Assembly: GCA_028683855.1 (NCBI GenBank)
Contig: JAQUHA010000001.1
Span: 219,802-283,801 of the forward strand
Source of the DNA: Desulfuromonadaceae bacterium
GTDB taxonomy: Bacteria > Desulfobacterota > Desulfuromonadia > Geobacterales > Pseudopelobacteraceae
Direction of reading: 5' to 3'
Length of the DNA: 64,000 nucleotides
Shown here: positions 27,294 through 36,767 of the stretch, piece after piece
Layout of the letters: every line of letters begins with the position of its first letter
How positions within the stretch are numbered: the first letter of the stretch is position 1
Translations under genes and position numbers: made by a program
Notes under the pieces: model-generated
The model's input: only the letters and a program-made list of their open reading frames with translations
Told to the model about the DNA's origin: nothing
The model's database searches: none

Positions 27294-28898
27294 ATGGAAT
27301 TTTATCGACCACCGACAACACAAGGCACTATCGACGCTCTAGGCAGTGTATATCGTGCTGTAAGAGCCTGGAGGTTTTATCCGCAAGGGCATCCGTCCCG
27401 TCGAAGCACTCTCGTGCAAGCTCATAAGGCAATGCTTGAGCTTATCGACAACAATTCACTCTCACTCTCTGTCGGTCGTACGGGGTTCAGTTTTCCCGAT
27501 GGCGAATTTATCAAAGACACCTCCGGAATTTCAGCGGCTCTTGCTTACGAACTCTTCATACGGCGTGTGCAGAAAATAACGTTTCACCATGACCTTTTTC
27601 AGGAGGATCTGCTTGAACTTCTGAAAATACTCTGTCTCTCCCCTGACATGATCGTTAATGTGGGGGGTATTGATTCAATAATGGCTGAAAGCGGTATTCG
27701 TTCAATATGGATCAACGAATTTGATCTTGCAATCATTAGAGGCAAACGCCAGAAAGTCGAAGAGAACGGTATGACCCCTCCTGGTTTCGATGAAGTCGAA
27801 AGCGGAATGGGGTGGCTCCATCTGACAGAAGAAATCCTGCCGAGGGAGGACGCAGCTACACTTGAGTCGCAGCTTGACAGGCTGCTTGAACGACTGAGCC
27901 TCTGTACGGATTATGATACATATCTCATACTGACAAGACAGGTTGTGGCTCATGCCGAGACAGTTCAGGTAAGATACGCCCCCCGCCTTCTCTTTCCGCT
28001 TATAGAACTGTTTGCACGGCACGCAAGAAGTGAATCAATTAGAGAAAATTTGCGAGAGTGTGCAAAATTCGCAATAGAGCAGATAGTTTCAAAAGATGAA
28101 ATTTTACAGGCATTAATTGAGATAGCAGGGGAGAGAGGCGCGGTATCAAAAGCGGCTTTAATAGCGGCTCTTAAAGCGGGGGGAGCCACCGCAGTTATTG
28201 CTGCAATCGAAATGATGGGGCGGACAGAGAGCCTTAAGACAAGAAAAACCCTCTCTACTGCCCTTGGAAACCTCGGTGAAGCTTCCGTGCCTGCATTATT
28301 GACTTTAATAAAAGATGATCGTTGGTTCATAACAAGGAATATCTGCGCTATTCTTGGGATGATAGCAAGTAGTGATTCCCTAGATGCCTTGATTGACTGC
28401 CTGAATCATGCTGATTTGCGAGTTCGTAAAACAGCAGTCCGGAGTCTGGCGCAACTTAAAGGGGATGAGGCTGAAATAGCTGTTATTGATGTTCTGCAGG
28501 GTAAAGATGAGGCGTTGTACCCTCAGGCTGTTACGTCGTTGGGTGGAATGAAAAGCAGAAAGTCACTTCCAGAACTTATGAAAATTATATTTTCGCGAGA
28601 TATGTTTTTAAAGTCCCTCCCTCTTAAGATGGATGCTCTTGCTGCAGTAGCACTGATAGGAGAGCCTCAGGTTACGCCCCATCTGGCTAAACTTCTGGAA
28701 GAGCGGCATCTGTTTGCTGCCGCGCGTGGCAGGCAGTTGAAAATGGCAATATCGGAGTGTCTCGCAAAAGTTGGTGACGAGAGGGCGATCCCGGCGCTTA
28801 AAAATCTTGCTGCCGGTGACGGAGAGCTCAGTGCTTCGTGTCAGGAAGCGGTTGAAGCGATAGAAAGAAAAGAGGGAAGGTTACATGGAAACTCTTGA
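27294..28898 (+). CDS. HEAT-repeat protein with signalling-associated N-terminal module
   Basis: About 534 residues. The N-terminal 150 residues form a module starting AVRAWRFYPQGHPSRRS, which resembles the N-terminus of the next gene product (AVKGMSFYPASHPAIRQ). The C-terminal half (about 255-530) is a series of HEAT/PBS-lyase-type helical repeats, for example LGNLGEASVPALLTLIKD and DALIDCLNHADLRVRKTAVR, giving a protein-binding solenoid. No enzymatic motif is seen. ATG 27294 has AAGGA 7 bases upstream. The HD-GYP gene overlaps its end by 14 bases, so the two are co-expressed and probably work together; mechanism unknown. Confidence 0.8.
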   Translation: MEFYRPPTTQGTIDALGSVYRAVRAWRFYPQGHPSRRSTLVQAHKAMLELIDNNSLSLSVGRTGFSFPDGEFIKDTSGISAALAYELFIRRVQKITFHHDLFQEDLLELLKILCLSPDMIVNVGGIDSIMAESGIRSIWINEFDLAIIRGKRQKVEENGMTPPGFDEVESGMGWLHLTEEILPREDAATLESQLDRLLERLSLCTDYDTYLILTRQVVAHAETVQVRYAPRLLFPLIELFARHARSESIRENLRECAKFAIEQIVSKDEILQALIEIAGERGAVSKAALIAALKAGGATAVIAAIEMMGRTESLKTRKTLSTALGNLGEASVPALLTLIKDDRWFITRNICAILGMIASSDSLDALIDCLNHADLRVRKTAVRSLAQLKGDEAEIAVIDVLQGKDEALYPQAVTSLGGMKSRKSLPELMKIIFSRDMFLKSLPLKMDALAAVALIGEPQVTPHLAKLLEERHLFAAARGRQLKMAISECLAKVGDERAIPALKNLAAGDGELSASCQEAVEAIERKEGRLHGNS

Positions 28899-30276
28899 TA
28901 AAACCGCAGCGCTTAAGCTGATAACTCTCTTTTCAGGGGCTGTTAAAGGGATGTCATTTTATCCGGCTTCTCACCCTGCAATCAGGCAGCCGCTTATGGA
29001 TCTGTATAAGATACTTACTTCAGCTTTTCTAAAAGAGGAGCAGGTCTCCTGGGGACTTCTCGACGGAATTATGTTTTTTAACGATTATCTGTTTATTTCA
29101 CCCTCTACCGCTGTTGCGGATTTAACTAACAGAATGTCAGAGAAGGAAATCGGTCGTATTGCCGTCTCCTCGGCACTTGGCTTTGAAGAGCTGGAAACTT
29201 TTGTAAAATTGTTCTCTGTTAAAGGGGTGCGTTTTGATGCCCTTTTGCGGCAGATGAATGAAGAGGGGCTGTCTGCCATCACTTTGATACGTCATGGAGC
29301 CGAGAGTCACGATAGAGACAGTAATGAGTTTGATTCTGAATCACAGGGTGACCATGTTGAAACTTATAACAGGGCTATAAAGGCCATAAGGACGATCTGC
29401 CGTGATATTGAACGTGGTCGTATACCAAATAGCGCCTCTCTGATAAAGGTTGTCGATCATATGGTGGGAATCACCATGCAGGAGCCATGGGCGCTGCTTG
29501 GGCTGACTATGATAAAGGATTACGACAACTACACATTCAACCACTGCGTGAATGTCGGCATTCTTGCGATGGCACTCGGAACAACGCTTGGCCTGGACGC
29601 TCTTTCCATTAAAGAGCTTGGAATTGCAGGACAGCTTCATGATATCGGCAAAACGATGATCCCAAAAGAGATACTCAACAAGCCGGGGAAGCTTTCCAGC
29701 GATGAGTTTGATGAAATGAAGCGTCATCCTGAGTTCGGCTCAAAAATAATTCGGGAGATGGAGGGGGTTGCCCCCCATATCGCCTCAATAGTGCTTGGGC
29801 ATCACCTTCATTATAACCGTAGTGGCTATCCGGAGTGGGCAAACAAACTTCCGTTTAATCAGTTGATTGATATTATTGCAATTGCAGATACTTACGATGC
29901 AATTACAACTTTGCGGGTGTATCAGCATCCTGTCAATCCGAGAACGGCTTTAAGTGAAATGCAGAAATACATGAATACAATACTGAACGGGGGGATGGTC
30001 GAAAGATTTGTCGAGATGATGGGGAGTTATCCTGTTGGTACGCTTGTCCGGCTCGATACTAACGAGGTGGCAATTGTATATCGTCCCAACCCTCTTGATG
30101 GAACTGCTCCGCTTGTTCGTATTCTGATTGACGGGGGTGGGAATAGATTATCGGCTCCGCGTGAGCAGGCTCTTATTGATTCAGAAGGGAAACGCTATGC
30201 TGAAATAGTTGGAGTTGTTGATCCGCTATTGAAAAATATCGACATAGGACGACTGATAATGAACGGTAACTATTGA
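28885..30276 (+). CDS. HD-GYP domain protein (probable c-di-GMP phosphodiesterase)
   Basis: 463 residues. An N-terminal module (about 1-140) shares the FYPxxHP pattern with the upstream HEAT protein. The HD-GYP domain (about 195-400) has FNHCVNVGILAM, the HD pair in AGQLHDIGKTMIPKEI (about 250-265), HPEFGSKI, HHLHYNRSGYPE (GYP-type motif) and IADTYDAITT. These are the metal ligands and GYP signature expected of an active c-di-GMP or cGAMP phosphodiesterase. Geobacter-type Hypr signalling uses both nucleotides, so the substrate is open. It overlaps the HEAT gene by 14 bases and is convergent with a second HEAT protein (7-base overlap). Confidence 0.88.
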   Translation: METLDKTAALKLITLFSGAVKGMSFYPASHPAIRQPLMDLYKILTSAFLKEEQVSWGLLDGIMFFNDYLFISPSTAVADLTNRMSEKEIGRIAVSSALGFEELETFVKLFSVKGVRFDALLRQMNEEGLSAITLIRHGAESHDRDSNEFDSESQGDHVETYNRAIKAIRTICRDIERGRIPNSASLIKVVDHMVGITMQEPWALLGLTMIKDYDNYTFNHCVNVGILAMALGTTLGLDALSIKELGIAGQLHDIGKTMIPKEILNKPGKLSSDEFDEMKRHPEFGSKIIREMEGVAPHIASIVLGHHLHYNRSGYPEWANKLPFNQLIDIIAIADTYDAITTLRVYQHPVNPRTALSEMQKYMNTILNGGMVERFVEMMGSYPVGTLVRLDTNEVAIVYRPNPLDGTAPLVRILIDGGGNRLSAPREQALIDSEGKRYAEIVGVVDPLLKNIDIGRLIMNGNY

Positions 30277-30851
30277 ATAGGCATAAGGGAGAGTGCAGTT
30301 GCCGCCGCCTGTCGTGTTGATGCGTGATTGGATGTGAGAAGTGCCAGTATTTGAGGCAGCGAGTAGAGGTCTTTCTGCCCTGCCAGAGTCAGAGCAGCCT
30401 CTGCCTCCAGTTGTCCATCGTTTGCATTCAGGAAACTGCGTAATTTGATAAAAATGTCTGTAGTCAGCTCAAAGCTGCGGAGAGAGGCAATTGCCCGCGT
30501 TTGGACTGTCGGGCTGTCATCTTCCAGAAGGTTCAGCAGAATAGAAAGTGCTCCAGGAAGCTGCAACTTACCCAGAGCCGCTGCAGCTGCAGACCTGATG
30601 TCAACCTCATGGCGCTTAGAACAGTAGGCAAGCGGTTCCAGAACCGTTTCCCCTCCAACCTCCCCCAGAGCGTAGATCGCACCAATTCGTGTACCCATGT
30701 TTCCCGTCTTCAGTGCAACGAGAATCTCGCTGAGACTGATTGTAGCTTCGAGCTTTTCAATGGCTTCTGCAGCGGCTGTTCTTACTGCCGGTACTGGGTC
30801 TTTTAATAGCGGTCGCAGGATTTCTATTCGTGAACGGGCTTTCTCTTTCAT
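30270..30851 (-). CDS. HEAT-repeat protein
   Basis: 193 residues consisting of about five to six HEAT repeats: LRPLLKDPVPAVRTAAAEAI, IGAIYALGEVGGETVLEPL, IRSAAAAALGKLQLPGALSI and VQTRAIASLRSFE. No signal peptide or catalytic motif. It is a probable protein-interaction scaffold; partner unknown. Its 3' end overlaps the HD-GYP gene convergently by 7 bases. Confidence 0.8.
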   Translation of the reverse strand: MKEKARSRIEILRPLLKDPVPAVRTAAAEAIEKLEATISLSEILVALKTGNMGTRIGAIYALGEVGGETVLEPLAYCSKRHEVDIRSAAAAALGKLQLPGALSILLNLLEDDSPTVQTRAIASLRSFELTTDIFIKLRSFLNANDGQLEAEAALTLAGQKDLYSLPQILALLTSNHASTRQAAATALSLMPIQ

Positions 30852-31027
30852 ATCATCTCTTTAGCAGAATCAGCGCAAACAGACAACCGTTAAATCTTTA
30901 ATTGTCACTATGTACAAGAGATAGTAAATCTGGTATCTTCTGAAACCACACTGGTGGATTATTGTGCGATAAAGGGGTCGTCCCTGCACACCGTGTTCAA
31001 AGATATCTCATAAAAGGAGAAGAGAGA

Positions 31028-32221
31028 ATGCTAGGAACTATAGAAATCAGGCAGGGTCTATACTGGATTGGAATGGAGGATCCTGATCTGCGCGTTTTTG
31101 ATGACCTTTTCCCGACAGAGCATGGCACAACATATAATGCCTACCTGCTTAAAGGTACGGATAAAACAGTACTGATTGACACTGTTGAAGAAAAATTCGT
31201 GGATGAGTATATGGACAAAGTGCGCTCGCTTGTCGATCCAGCAACGATAGACTACATTATAGTGAATCATACCGAGCACGACCACTCAGGTTCGCTCGCC
31301 TATCTTCTGCAGCAGGCTCCGCAGGCAACAGTTTTATGTACGACAGCTGCAAAAAACTTTCTTGTCAACATACTCCGAACGCCGGTTAAATGTCAGACCG
31401 TCAAGGATGGAGATACCATTGATCTTGGCGGACGCACACTGCGCTTCGTTATAGCACCATTTTTACACTGGCCGGACACAATGTTCACAAAGCTTGAAGA
31501 GGATAATATACTCTTCTCCTGCGATGCTTTTGCAGCGCATTACTGTGAAACCGGACACATTTTTAATGATGAAGTCGATGACTTTACCTCTGCCCGCCAC
31601 TTCTATTTCGACTGTATTTTCAGACCGTTCAAGGACAAGGTGCTGGCTGCTGTTGAAAAAATACGCCACGACGTAATTGATATGATCTGCCCAAGTCACG
31701 GACCTATAATCCGGAAAGAGCCGTGGAAGGTCATTTGTCAGTTTGAGGAGTGGAGCAAACCAACCTCACAGTCAAAAAAAATAGTACTCCTTTTTCTCTC
31801 ACCTCACGGTAGCACCGAAAAAATGGCGCACGCAGTCGTTCGAGGCGCAACACGAGACGGACTGGAGGTTATCAGCTACCATATAAACAACCTTTCAGCC
31901 GCAGAGCTGCGAAACCTTATGGAAGAGGCAGATGCCCTTCTTTTTGGGATTCCTACGTTTAACCGGGATATAGCCAAACCTATGTGGGAGGTTCTGGCGT
32001 ATCTGAGCACAGTCAGGCTTAAGACAAATATAGCGGGTGTTTTCGGGAGTTACGGTTGGAGTGGTGAAGCTTGCAAAATGGCTGAGGAGCGTCTAAAAGG
32101 TCTGGGCTTTAAACTCGTAGCCGACTCCGTACGAACCACTTTTACGCCGACAGCCGAGGTGCTTGAACAGTGTGAAGCTCTTGGAAAAGCTGCTGCTGAC
32201 GCGGTTGCGGCACGGCAATAA
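31028..32221 (+). CDS. fprA: Flavodiiron protein (FprA family A-type flavoprotein)
   Basis: Cytoplasmic O2 and/or NO reductase that protects anaerobes. About 397 residues: beta-lactamase-like diiron domain (1-250) with ligands H81-x-E83-x-D85-H86 in HTEHDHSGS, further ligands in FLHWPDTMF, FSCDAFAAHY and PSHGPI, then a flavodoxin domain (about 255-395) with the FMN phosphate loop SPHGSTEKMA. There is no C-terminal rubredoxin, so it is a class A protein needing a separate donor. Start ATG 31028 has a strong AAAAGGAGAAG site; the longer in-frame reading from 30962 is unlikely. It is 17 bases ahead of an uncharacterised coiled-coil gene. Confidence 0.93.
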   Translation: MLGTIEIRQGLYWIGMEDPDLRVFDDLFPTEHGTTYNAYLLKGTDKTVLIDTVEEKFVDEYMDKVRSLVDPATIDYIIVNHTEHDHSGSLAYLLQQAPQATVLCTTAAKNFLVNILRTPVKCQTVKDGDTIDLGGRTLRFVIAPFLHWPDTMFTKLEEDNILFSCDAFAAHYCETGHIFNDEVDDFTSARHFYFDCIFRPFKDKVLAAVEKIRHDVIDMICPSHGPIIRKEPWKVICQFEEWSKPTSQSKKIVLLFLSPHGSTEKMAHAVVRGATRDGLEVISYHINNLSAAELRNLMEEADALLFGIPTFNRDIAKPMWEVLAYLSTVRLKTNIAGVFGSYGWSGEACKMAEERLKGLGFKLVADSVRTTFTPTAEVLEQCEALGKAAADAVAARQ

Positions 32222-32238
32222 CAGTTTAATTCTAAACC

Positions 32239-33504
32239 ATGGTAAAAAATATAGACAAAGCTGTGACTGATGATGAGGGGGTCTCCAGTGCCAAACTGGT
32301 ATTCAGCGATGACGCGCTTGTCGTTAATTATCTGAATGCTCTTCTGGCTTCTGCTCCCTCAAGCATTACCGACTCTGCTGAAATTCAGTTTGTACATATC
32401 GCAAACGGAGTGCCGTGGAAACCGGCTACAGCTATGAACGGATATAGCGGAAATCCGATAAAATATGATTCATATCCAAAAAATGAGGCTGAAGATTTAA
32501 GAAAAGAGAATGAACATCTTAAATTTAGAATTGAGCTTGCAGAGATAGATTCTCAGGTTTTAAGGAGCGAGAATAATAATCTTAAAGCAGAGATAGCGGC
32601 TAAGATACAGCAGTTGGATGAGCTTCAGGTATGTCTTGATAAGGTGCTTAATGAGAATATCGAATTTCAATCAAAGATTGAAGAACTGCAGATAGAACTT
32701 GATTTATCAACGGCTGATAAAATAAATACATCACTTCTGGGTTTTGTTGGTATCAGAACAAATGAAGATGAATCGCATGAAGAAGAGGTCGAGCCTGAAC
32801 AGCCTGAAGTCTGCGAACCATTTGAAAGCACGGAGATAACTGATTCTCCGCAGGAGACTGCAGTTCTGGAAGTTGAAGAGACCGTGGCCTTTCAGACAGA
32901 GACGGAGGCACCAGCCATGTCGGCTGAACCGTCAATTGTGTCAGCTCCGCCAGAGATAAATTACAGCAGTAAAGCAGTTTATGGAATTGACGAGGATACT
33001 GCTTTGATTTCGCGCCCTCAACCGGAGCTCGAGAGGGGCGTGGAGAACAAAGTTCAGGAGACGGTTTATGTTTCCAAATCTGAACAGGTTATTGGTGTTG
33101 CACCCAAAAGTTCGAGGAGTGATTCAAAAATATTGAAGCCGCAGGATGTCAGTCGGCTTCAAAGCCAGCTGGAGATAAAAGGGCAGCCTCCAAAAATTGA
33201 GCAGGAGAGATCTTATCAGGAGTCGGTTAAAGAACAACCACCCTCTTTGGCTGAGCTGAATATGCAGGAATCGCCAACCCCACTTAACACCGAGGTAAAA
33301 GGTGCAGAACCTGTCGAACAGTCCGAAGCAAGTTCGGATTTGAGTTCTGTTACTCTGAACCGTGACTGTACTGATGAAATTGATATGGAAGCAGCTCCGG
33401 ATCCAAAGATAGTTGTCAAAAGAAATGTCAAACTTTATGAGGATATCCAGAAAGTCACAGATGGTACTCAACCAGCTACCGACGGACGTGGAATCGTTCT
33501 GTAA
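32239..33504 (+). CDS. Uncharacterised coiled-coil, acidic low-complexity protein
   Basis: 421 residues with no family I recognise. The first 80 residues look folded (VKNIDKAVTDDEGVSSAKLV onward); residues about 85-155 are a leucine/glutamate coiled coil (EDLRKENEHLKFRIELAEID); the rest is rich in E, P, S, T and Q and probably disordered. No signal peptide or membrane helix is seen. The composition recalls adaptor or polar-scaffold proteins, but that is only an impression. It lies 17 bases after fprA on the same strand. Codon use does not look foreign. Confidence 0.6.
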   Translation: MVKNIDKAVTDDEGVSSAKLVFSDDALVVNYLNALLASAPSSITDSAEIQFVHIANGVPWKPATAMNGYSGNPIKYDSYPKNEAEDLRKENEHLKFRIELAEIDSQVLRSENNNLKAEIAAKIQQLDELQVCLDKVLNENIEFQSKIEELQIELDLSTADKINTSLLGFVGIRTNEDESHEEEVEPEQPEVCEPFESTEITDSPQETAVLEVEETVAFQTETEAPAMSAEPSIVSAPPEINYSSKAVYGIDEDTALISRPQPELERGVENKVQETVYVSKSEQVIGVAPKSSRSDSKILKPQDVSRLQSQLEIKGQPPKIEQERSYQESVKEQPPSLAELNMQESPTPLNTEVKGAEPVEQSEASSDLSSVTLNRDCTDEIDMEAAPDPKIVVKRNVKLYEDIQKVTDGTQPATDGRGIVL

Positions 33505-33513
33505 ATTGTAAAA

Positions 33514-33693
33514 TCAGGAATTATATTCGTGATGGTACATCATAACAAGCCTGGCTCTGTTTTCCAGGCATAGATGACATAACTCCCCGCTGTCTTTCCA
33601 TACCTCTTCAGCCAACCACTCGCCGGCTTCAGCATATTGCGACTGTTCCGCGTTCTCATCATACTCTTTCTTACACATAGTACACTGCTTCAT
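33514..33693 (-). CDS. 59-residue double-CxxC protein coupled to radical SAM gene
   Basis: A short gene of 59 codons: starts MKQCTMCKKEY, ends MMYHHEYNS. It has two cysteine pairs, CTMC (residues 4-7) and CHLC (39-42), about 32 residues apart, the spacing of a rubredoxin-like or zinc-ribbon metal site. Its ATG overlaps the stop of the upstream radical SAM gene by one base (TAATG on the minus strand), a strong sign of translational coupling and of a real gene. It is convergent with the coiled-coil gene. It could carry a zinc or iron centre serving the radical SAM enzyme; function is inference. Confidence 0.7.
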   Translation of the reverse strand: MKQCTMCKKEYDENAEQSQYAEAGEWLAEEVWKDSGELCHLCLENRARLVMMYHHEYNS

Positions 33694-35372
33694 TATGTAA
33701 TTTCTCCCGGTAGAGCCCTGCAGTATTCTCTTCTGAGCAAGTTTTTTTCAGCAGTCGCGATAATGCTCCAAGGCAGAAAATCATCTTCTGCATAATTTTT
33801 TAAAACGTAGGAGTCCGTATCAATTCCGCAGATCTTGGCAGCTTTCTTAAGGTTGGCTCCCGCAGCCATTTCTGCCAGCATAGGAGAGAGTGATCTGTCT
33901 CCTCTGGATAGCAGAGCCTGGAGGTATGAACTCCGTAGACTTTCGATTTTCAATTTTACATTAGAGAGCCTTTTCAGTCGTTTCTCAAGAATATCTGCTT
34001 TTCGCTCCAGAGAGGGGAGTGCCTCCATTCCGCACCACTGAAAAGGGGTGAATGGCTTGGGAATAAAAGGGTTGATCGAGATAGAGATTTCACCCAGCCT
34101 CTTATTTGCTCTACCCATCTCAATTACACGCTCACGAATTTTCTCCACAAGGCGTATAAGCTCCTCCAGGTCTACTTCGGTTTCAGTCGGGAGACCAATT
34201 ATGAAATAGAGCTTCAAGTTGAGAATATCGCGTGAAATAAGCAGATCACAGGTATCTAGAATCTGGGTTTCGGTAAGGTTCTTATGAATCAGATCTCGCA
34301 ACCGCTGTGATCCACCCTCCGGAGCAAGCGAAATGGTTTTGTGTCCGCTTGCTATAAGTGCGTCGAGCATTTTATTGTCAATACGATCAACTCTCAGTGA
34401 TGAGACCGAAACCTTTGCTCCCTTAGCTACAATATAACTGCATAGCTTCCCTATATCTGAATAGTCAGAGACAGCGGCTCCTACCAGCCCAACCTTGTTT
34501 CTGTACTCAACTCCACGCTCGATAAGGTTTATAACATTGTCCATAGGCTGTTGTCTGAATGCACCGTAAATGAAGCCTGAACTGCAGAAACGGCATCCAC
34601 GAGGACAGCCGCGACTCACCTCTATCAGAAACATATCACCAAACTCTGTATTTTCAGTCAGAATTTGTGAGGCTGCCGGTTTGTGTCCGGCGAGCGTAGC
34701 CGTTGCACGTATAACCGGAAAAGTTGCTCCAGATTCGGCATCATAACCAGTAACTCTATTTTCAGAAAAGCGTGGGTGGTACAAAGAGGGGACGTACAGA
34801 CCGGTTATGCGGGATAAAGCTCTGAGCAGTCCATCTCTCCCGTTGTCGACTGGAGATAGTAAAGCCTTGATTATCGATGGTATAACTTCTTCACCTTCGC
34901 CTATGCATATAGCGTCTATAAAATCAGCTACAGGTTCGGGGTTTATGAAGAAGGCTGCGCCACCGGCTATAATCAGGGGATTAGAGTTGTTTCGACTCCT
35001 CGAATAGAGTGGAATCCGCGCAAGATTAAGAATCAGGGGTATATTAAGATAGTCCGGTTCAAAAGATGTTGAAAAAGCGACTACATCAAAATCAGACAGA
35101 GGAGTGGATGACTCAAGCGAGAGTAGTGGTGTATTGCTGCGACGGTACTCTTCAAGCTCATCATGATCGGGTAGAAAAGCCCGTTCGCAAAGTATGTCTG
35201 CAGAACCGGCTAACTGGGCATAAACAGTCTGAAAACCGAGACTGCTCATACCGGTATGATAACGGCTGGGCGAAATGAGACAGATAGAAAGCCGTCCGAC
35301 AGAACTAAATTTGTTGAGAGATATCTCCGCGTTAAGCAGTATTCTGTTTTTGCCCCGAATGGAGCTGGTCAT
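33693..35372 (-). CDS. B12-binding-type radical SAM protein
   Basis: 559 residues. The N-terminal part (about 25-210) resembles the B12-binding-type domain of this family (AFSTSFEPDYLNIPLILNLA, IIAGGAAFFINPEPVADF, ICIGEGEE). The radical SAM core starts with the cluster motif CPRGCRFCSSG (about residue 254-264) and includes SLAPEGGSQRLRDLIHKN and LKLYFIIGLPTETE. Family members are widespread in anaerobes, but the reaction is unknown. It is a clear paralogue of the N-terminal two thirds of the protein at 47502-49973, without the DUF2344 tail. AAGGA precedes the ATG. The cytochrome gene lies 27 bases upstream and the small CxxC gene is coupled downstream. Confidence 0.85.
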   Translation of the reverse strand: MTSSIRGKNRILLNAEISLNKFSSVGRLSICLISPSRYHTGMSSLGFQTVYAQLAGSADILCERAFLPDHDELEEYRRSNTPLLSLESSTPLSDFDVVAFSTSFEPDYLNIPLILNLARIPLYSRSRNNSNPLIIAGGAAFFINPEPVADFIDAICIGEGEEVIPSIIKALLSPVDNGRDGLLRALSRITGLYVPSLYHPRFSENRVTGYDAESGATFPVIRATATLAGHKPAASQILTENTEFGDMFLIEVSRGCPRGCRFCSSGFIYGAFRQQPMDNVINLIERGVEYRNKVGLVGAAVSDYSDIGKLCSYIVAKGAKVSVSSLRVDRIDNKMLDALIASGHKTISLAPEGGSQRLRDLIHKNLTETQILDTCDLLISRDILNLKLYFIIGLPTETEVDLEELIRLVEKIRERVIEMGRANKRLGEISISINPFIPKPFTPFQWCGMEALPSLERKADILEKRLKRLSNVKLKIESLRSSYLQALLSRGDRSLSPMLAEMAAGANLKKAAKICGIDTDSYVLKNYAEDDFLPWSIIATAEKNLLRREYCRALPGEIT

Positions 35373-35399
35373 GTCCGGCTATCCTTTATTTCAGGCATA

Positions 35400-36767
35400 T
35401 TATTTTTGTAGAACATCTGAAAGGTTGATGAAGGTCTGTTTTTTGAACGACGCAATAAGCACAGAGCCGTAATCCTTTATCCGGAGGCGTTTGGCAAAAG
35501 AACTTGGAGAGCGTCTGTAATAGAGTCTTGCCTCCAGGTTTATCTCTCCTGAAAAACCTTCAGGCAGTTGGAGAGTATATATTTCTGTACGGATTTCAGA
35601 AGCGTTAAGACGATTGTCGAAATCATTTTTTACCACGTCAGACTGAAAGAGTGATTGTCGCCCACTGCTGTTTGTCATGACGGCTCGATAGAGACGTGAA
35701 CCGGTCGGGACGTCACTCTGCAGAATTTCAGCGTCACCTCTTGAGGAGCCGGCTATGGAGTAATCATTCTCCTCTGCTGTTATCTCCTGTTTTAGTGCAA
35801 CAGGAAACTTTCTCCCGTCAGCGGCTACAGCTGTTACCTCGAGCCACATAAAACGGAGGTCAGAAGAGCCGCTTGGCATTTTATGTCCTGAGCGTTCGTT
35901 GTTTACAATCAGTTTGAAGTTGAAACGCCCATCTGAATCGGGTGGGGCAAGGTCGGTCTGTATGTCGAGCGGAACAGCATCGATAAGTTGATTTGCGCTG
36001 TGAGCACCGGGAAAGGAGTGGTTATAAAGCTTTTCATGCCTCTCCTGTTTAACTTCCATAAACCCCACGTTTACAAACGCTGCCTCACCCTGCTCATAAT
36101 CTGAAATGCCACCGCGTAAAAAGCCATTTTTGTTCATATGGCACTGCTGACAGGTGACTCTCTGTTTACTGTAATTACTCTCAAGCCACTCAGAATATGT
36201 TGATTTAAGTTTGGCTCCAGTATGCATATTAGAGTTGTGGCATCCACCACAGAATTCTCCAACCTCAACAAAACCGGAGTATTCAGAGTGATGTGACGAT
36301 GCACCTCTGGTTTGGAAAGGTCCCTGTTTCCTGCCGGAAGTAACCTGCAGGTAATCCCCGTTTTCAGCATAACCGCCAAATGTATGACAAAAATCGCAGG
36401 TTACCCCTGTCTCAAAACGCTCAGCCTCTTCAGGCGTTGAGACAAGTCCGGTGTAGTTCATAAAAACAATCGGTGCGTGGCAGGCAATACATTTGCGTGC
36501 ATCAGGTATCAGGGTTGGATTAAGCTTTGCCTGCGGTACGACTTCATTAAAATATTGGAGATTAAAGAAGGGGTTTGTAAACGCTTTTGAGTGCATCGAT
36601 TCCGAATGCTGCTGATATTGATCCGTATGGCAGCCTTTGCACTGAGCGGACAATTGATACGGATAGAGGAGCCTTTTTGCCGGTTTTTCCGCATCTGGCA
36701 TGACCGACACAACATCTGATGCACAGGCAGCCAGCATTATCGCAAACAGTAATAAAATACTCTTCAT
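35400..36767 (-). CDS. Pentaheme c-type cytochrome lipoprotein
   Basis: 455 residues with a lipoprotein signal (lipobox LAAC, cysteine at 15). Five haem c motifs: CKGCH (43-47), CIACH (93-97), CDFCH (124-128), CGGCH (173-177) and CQQCH (206-210). The spacing and the histidine-rich context recall cytochrome c554-like proteins. The C-terminal half (about 250-455) has no haem motif and looks beta-rich, opening with GHKMPSG, which may supply a distal ligand. It is probably a periplasmic or outer-membrane-attached electron carrier or oxidoreductase. Start ATG 36767 has GGAGAAGGG upstream. It probably leads an operon with the radical SAM gene. Confidence 0.85.
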   Translation of the reverse strand: MKSILLLFAIMLAACASDVVSVMPDAEKPAKRLLYPYQLSAQCKGCHTDQYQQHSESMHSKAFTNPFFNLQYFNEVVPQAKLNPTLIPDARKCIACHAPIVFMNYTGLVSTPEEAERFETGVTCDFCHTFGGYAENGDYLQVTSGRKQGPFQTRGASSHHSEYSGFVEVGEFCGGCHNSNMHTGAKLKSTYSEWLESNYSKQRVTCQQCHMNKNGFLRGGISDYEQGEAAFVNVGFMEVKQERHEKLYNHSFPGAHSANQLIDAVPLDIQTDLAPPDSDGRFNFKLIVNNERSGHKMPSGSSDLRFMWLEVTAVAADGRKFPVALKQEITAEENDYSIAGSSRGDAEILQSDVPTGSRLYRAVMTNSSGRQSLFQSDVVKNDFDNRLNASEIRTEIYTLQLPEGFSGEINLEARLYYRRSPSSFAKRLRIKDYGSVLIASFKKQTFINLSDVLQK

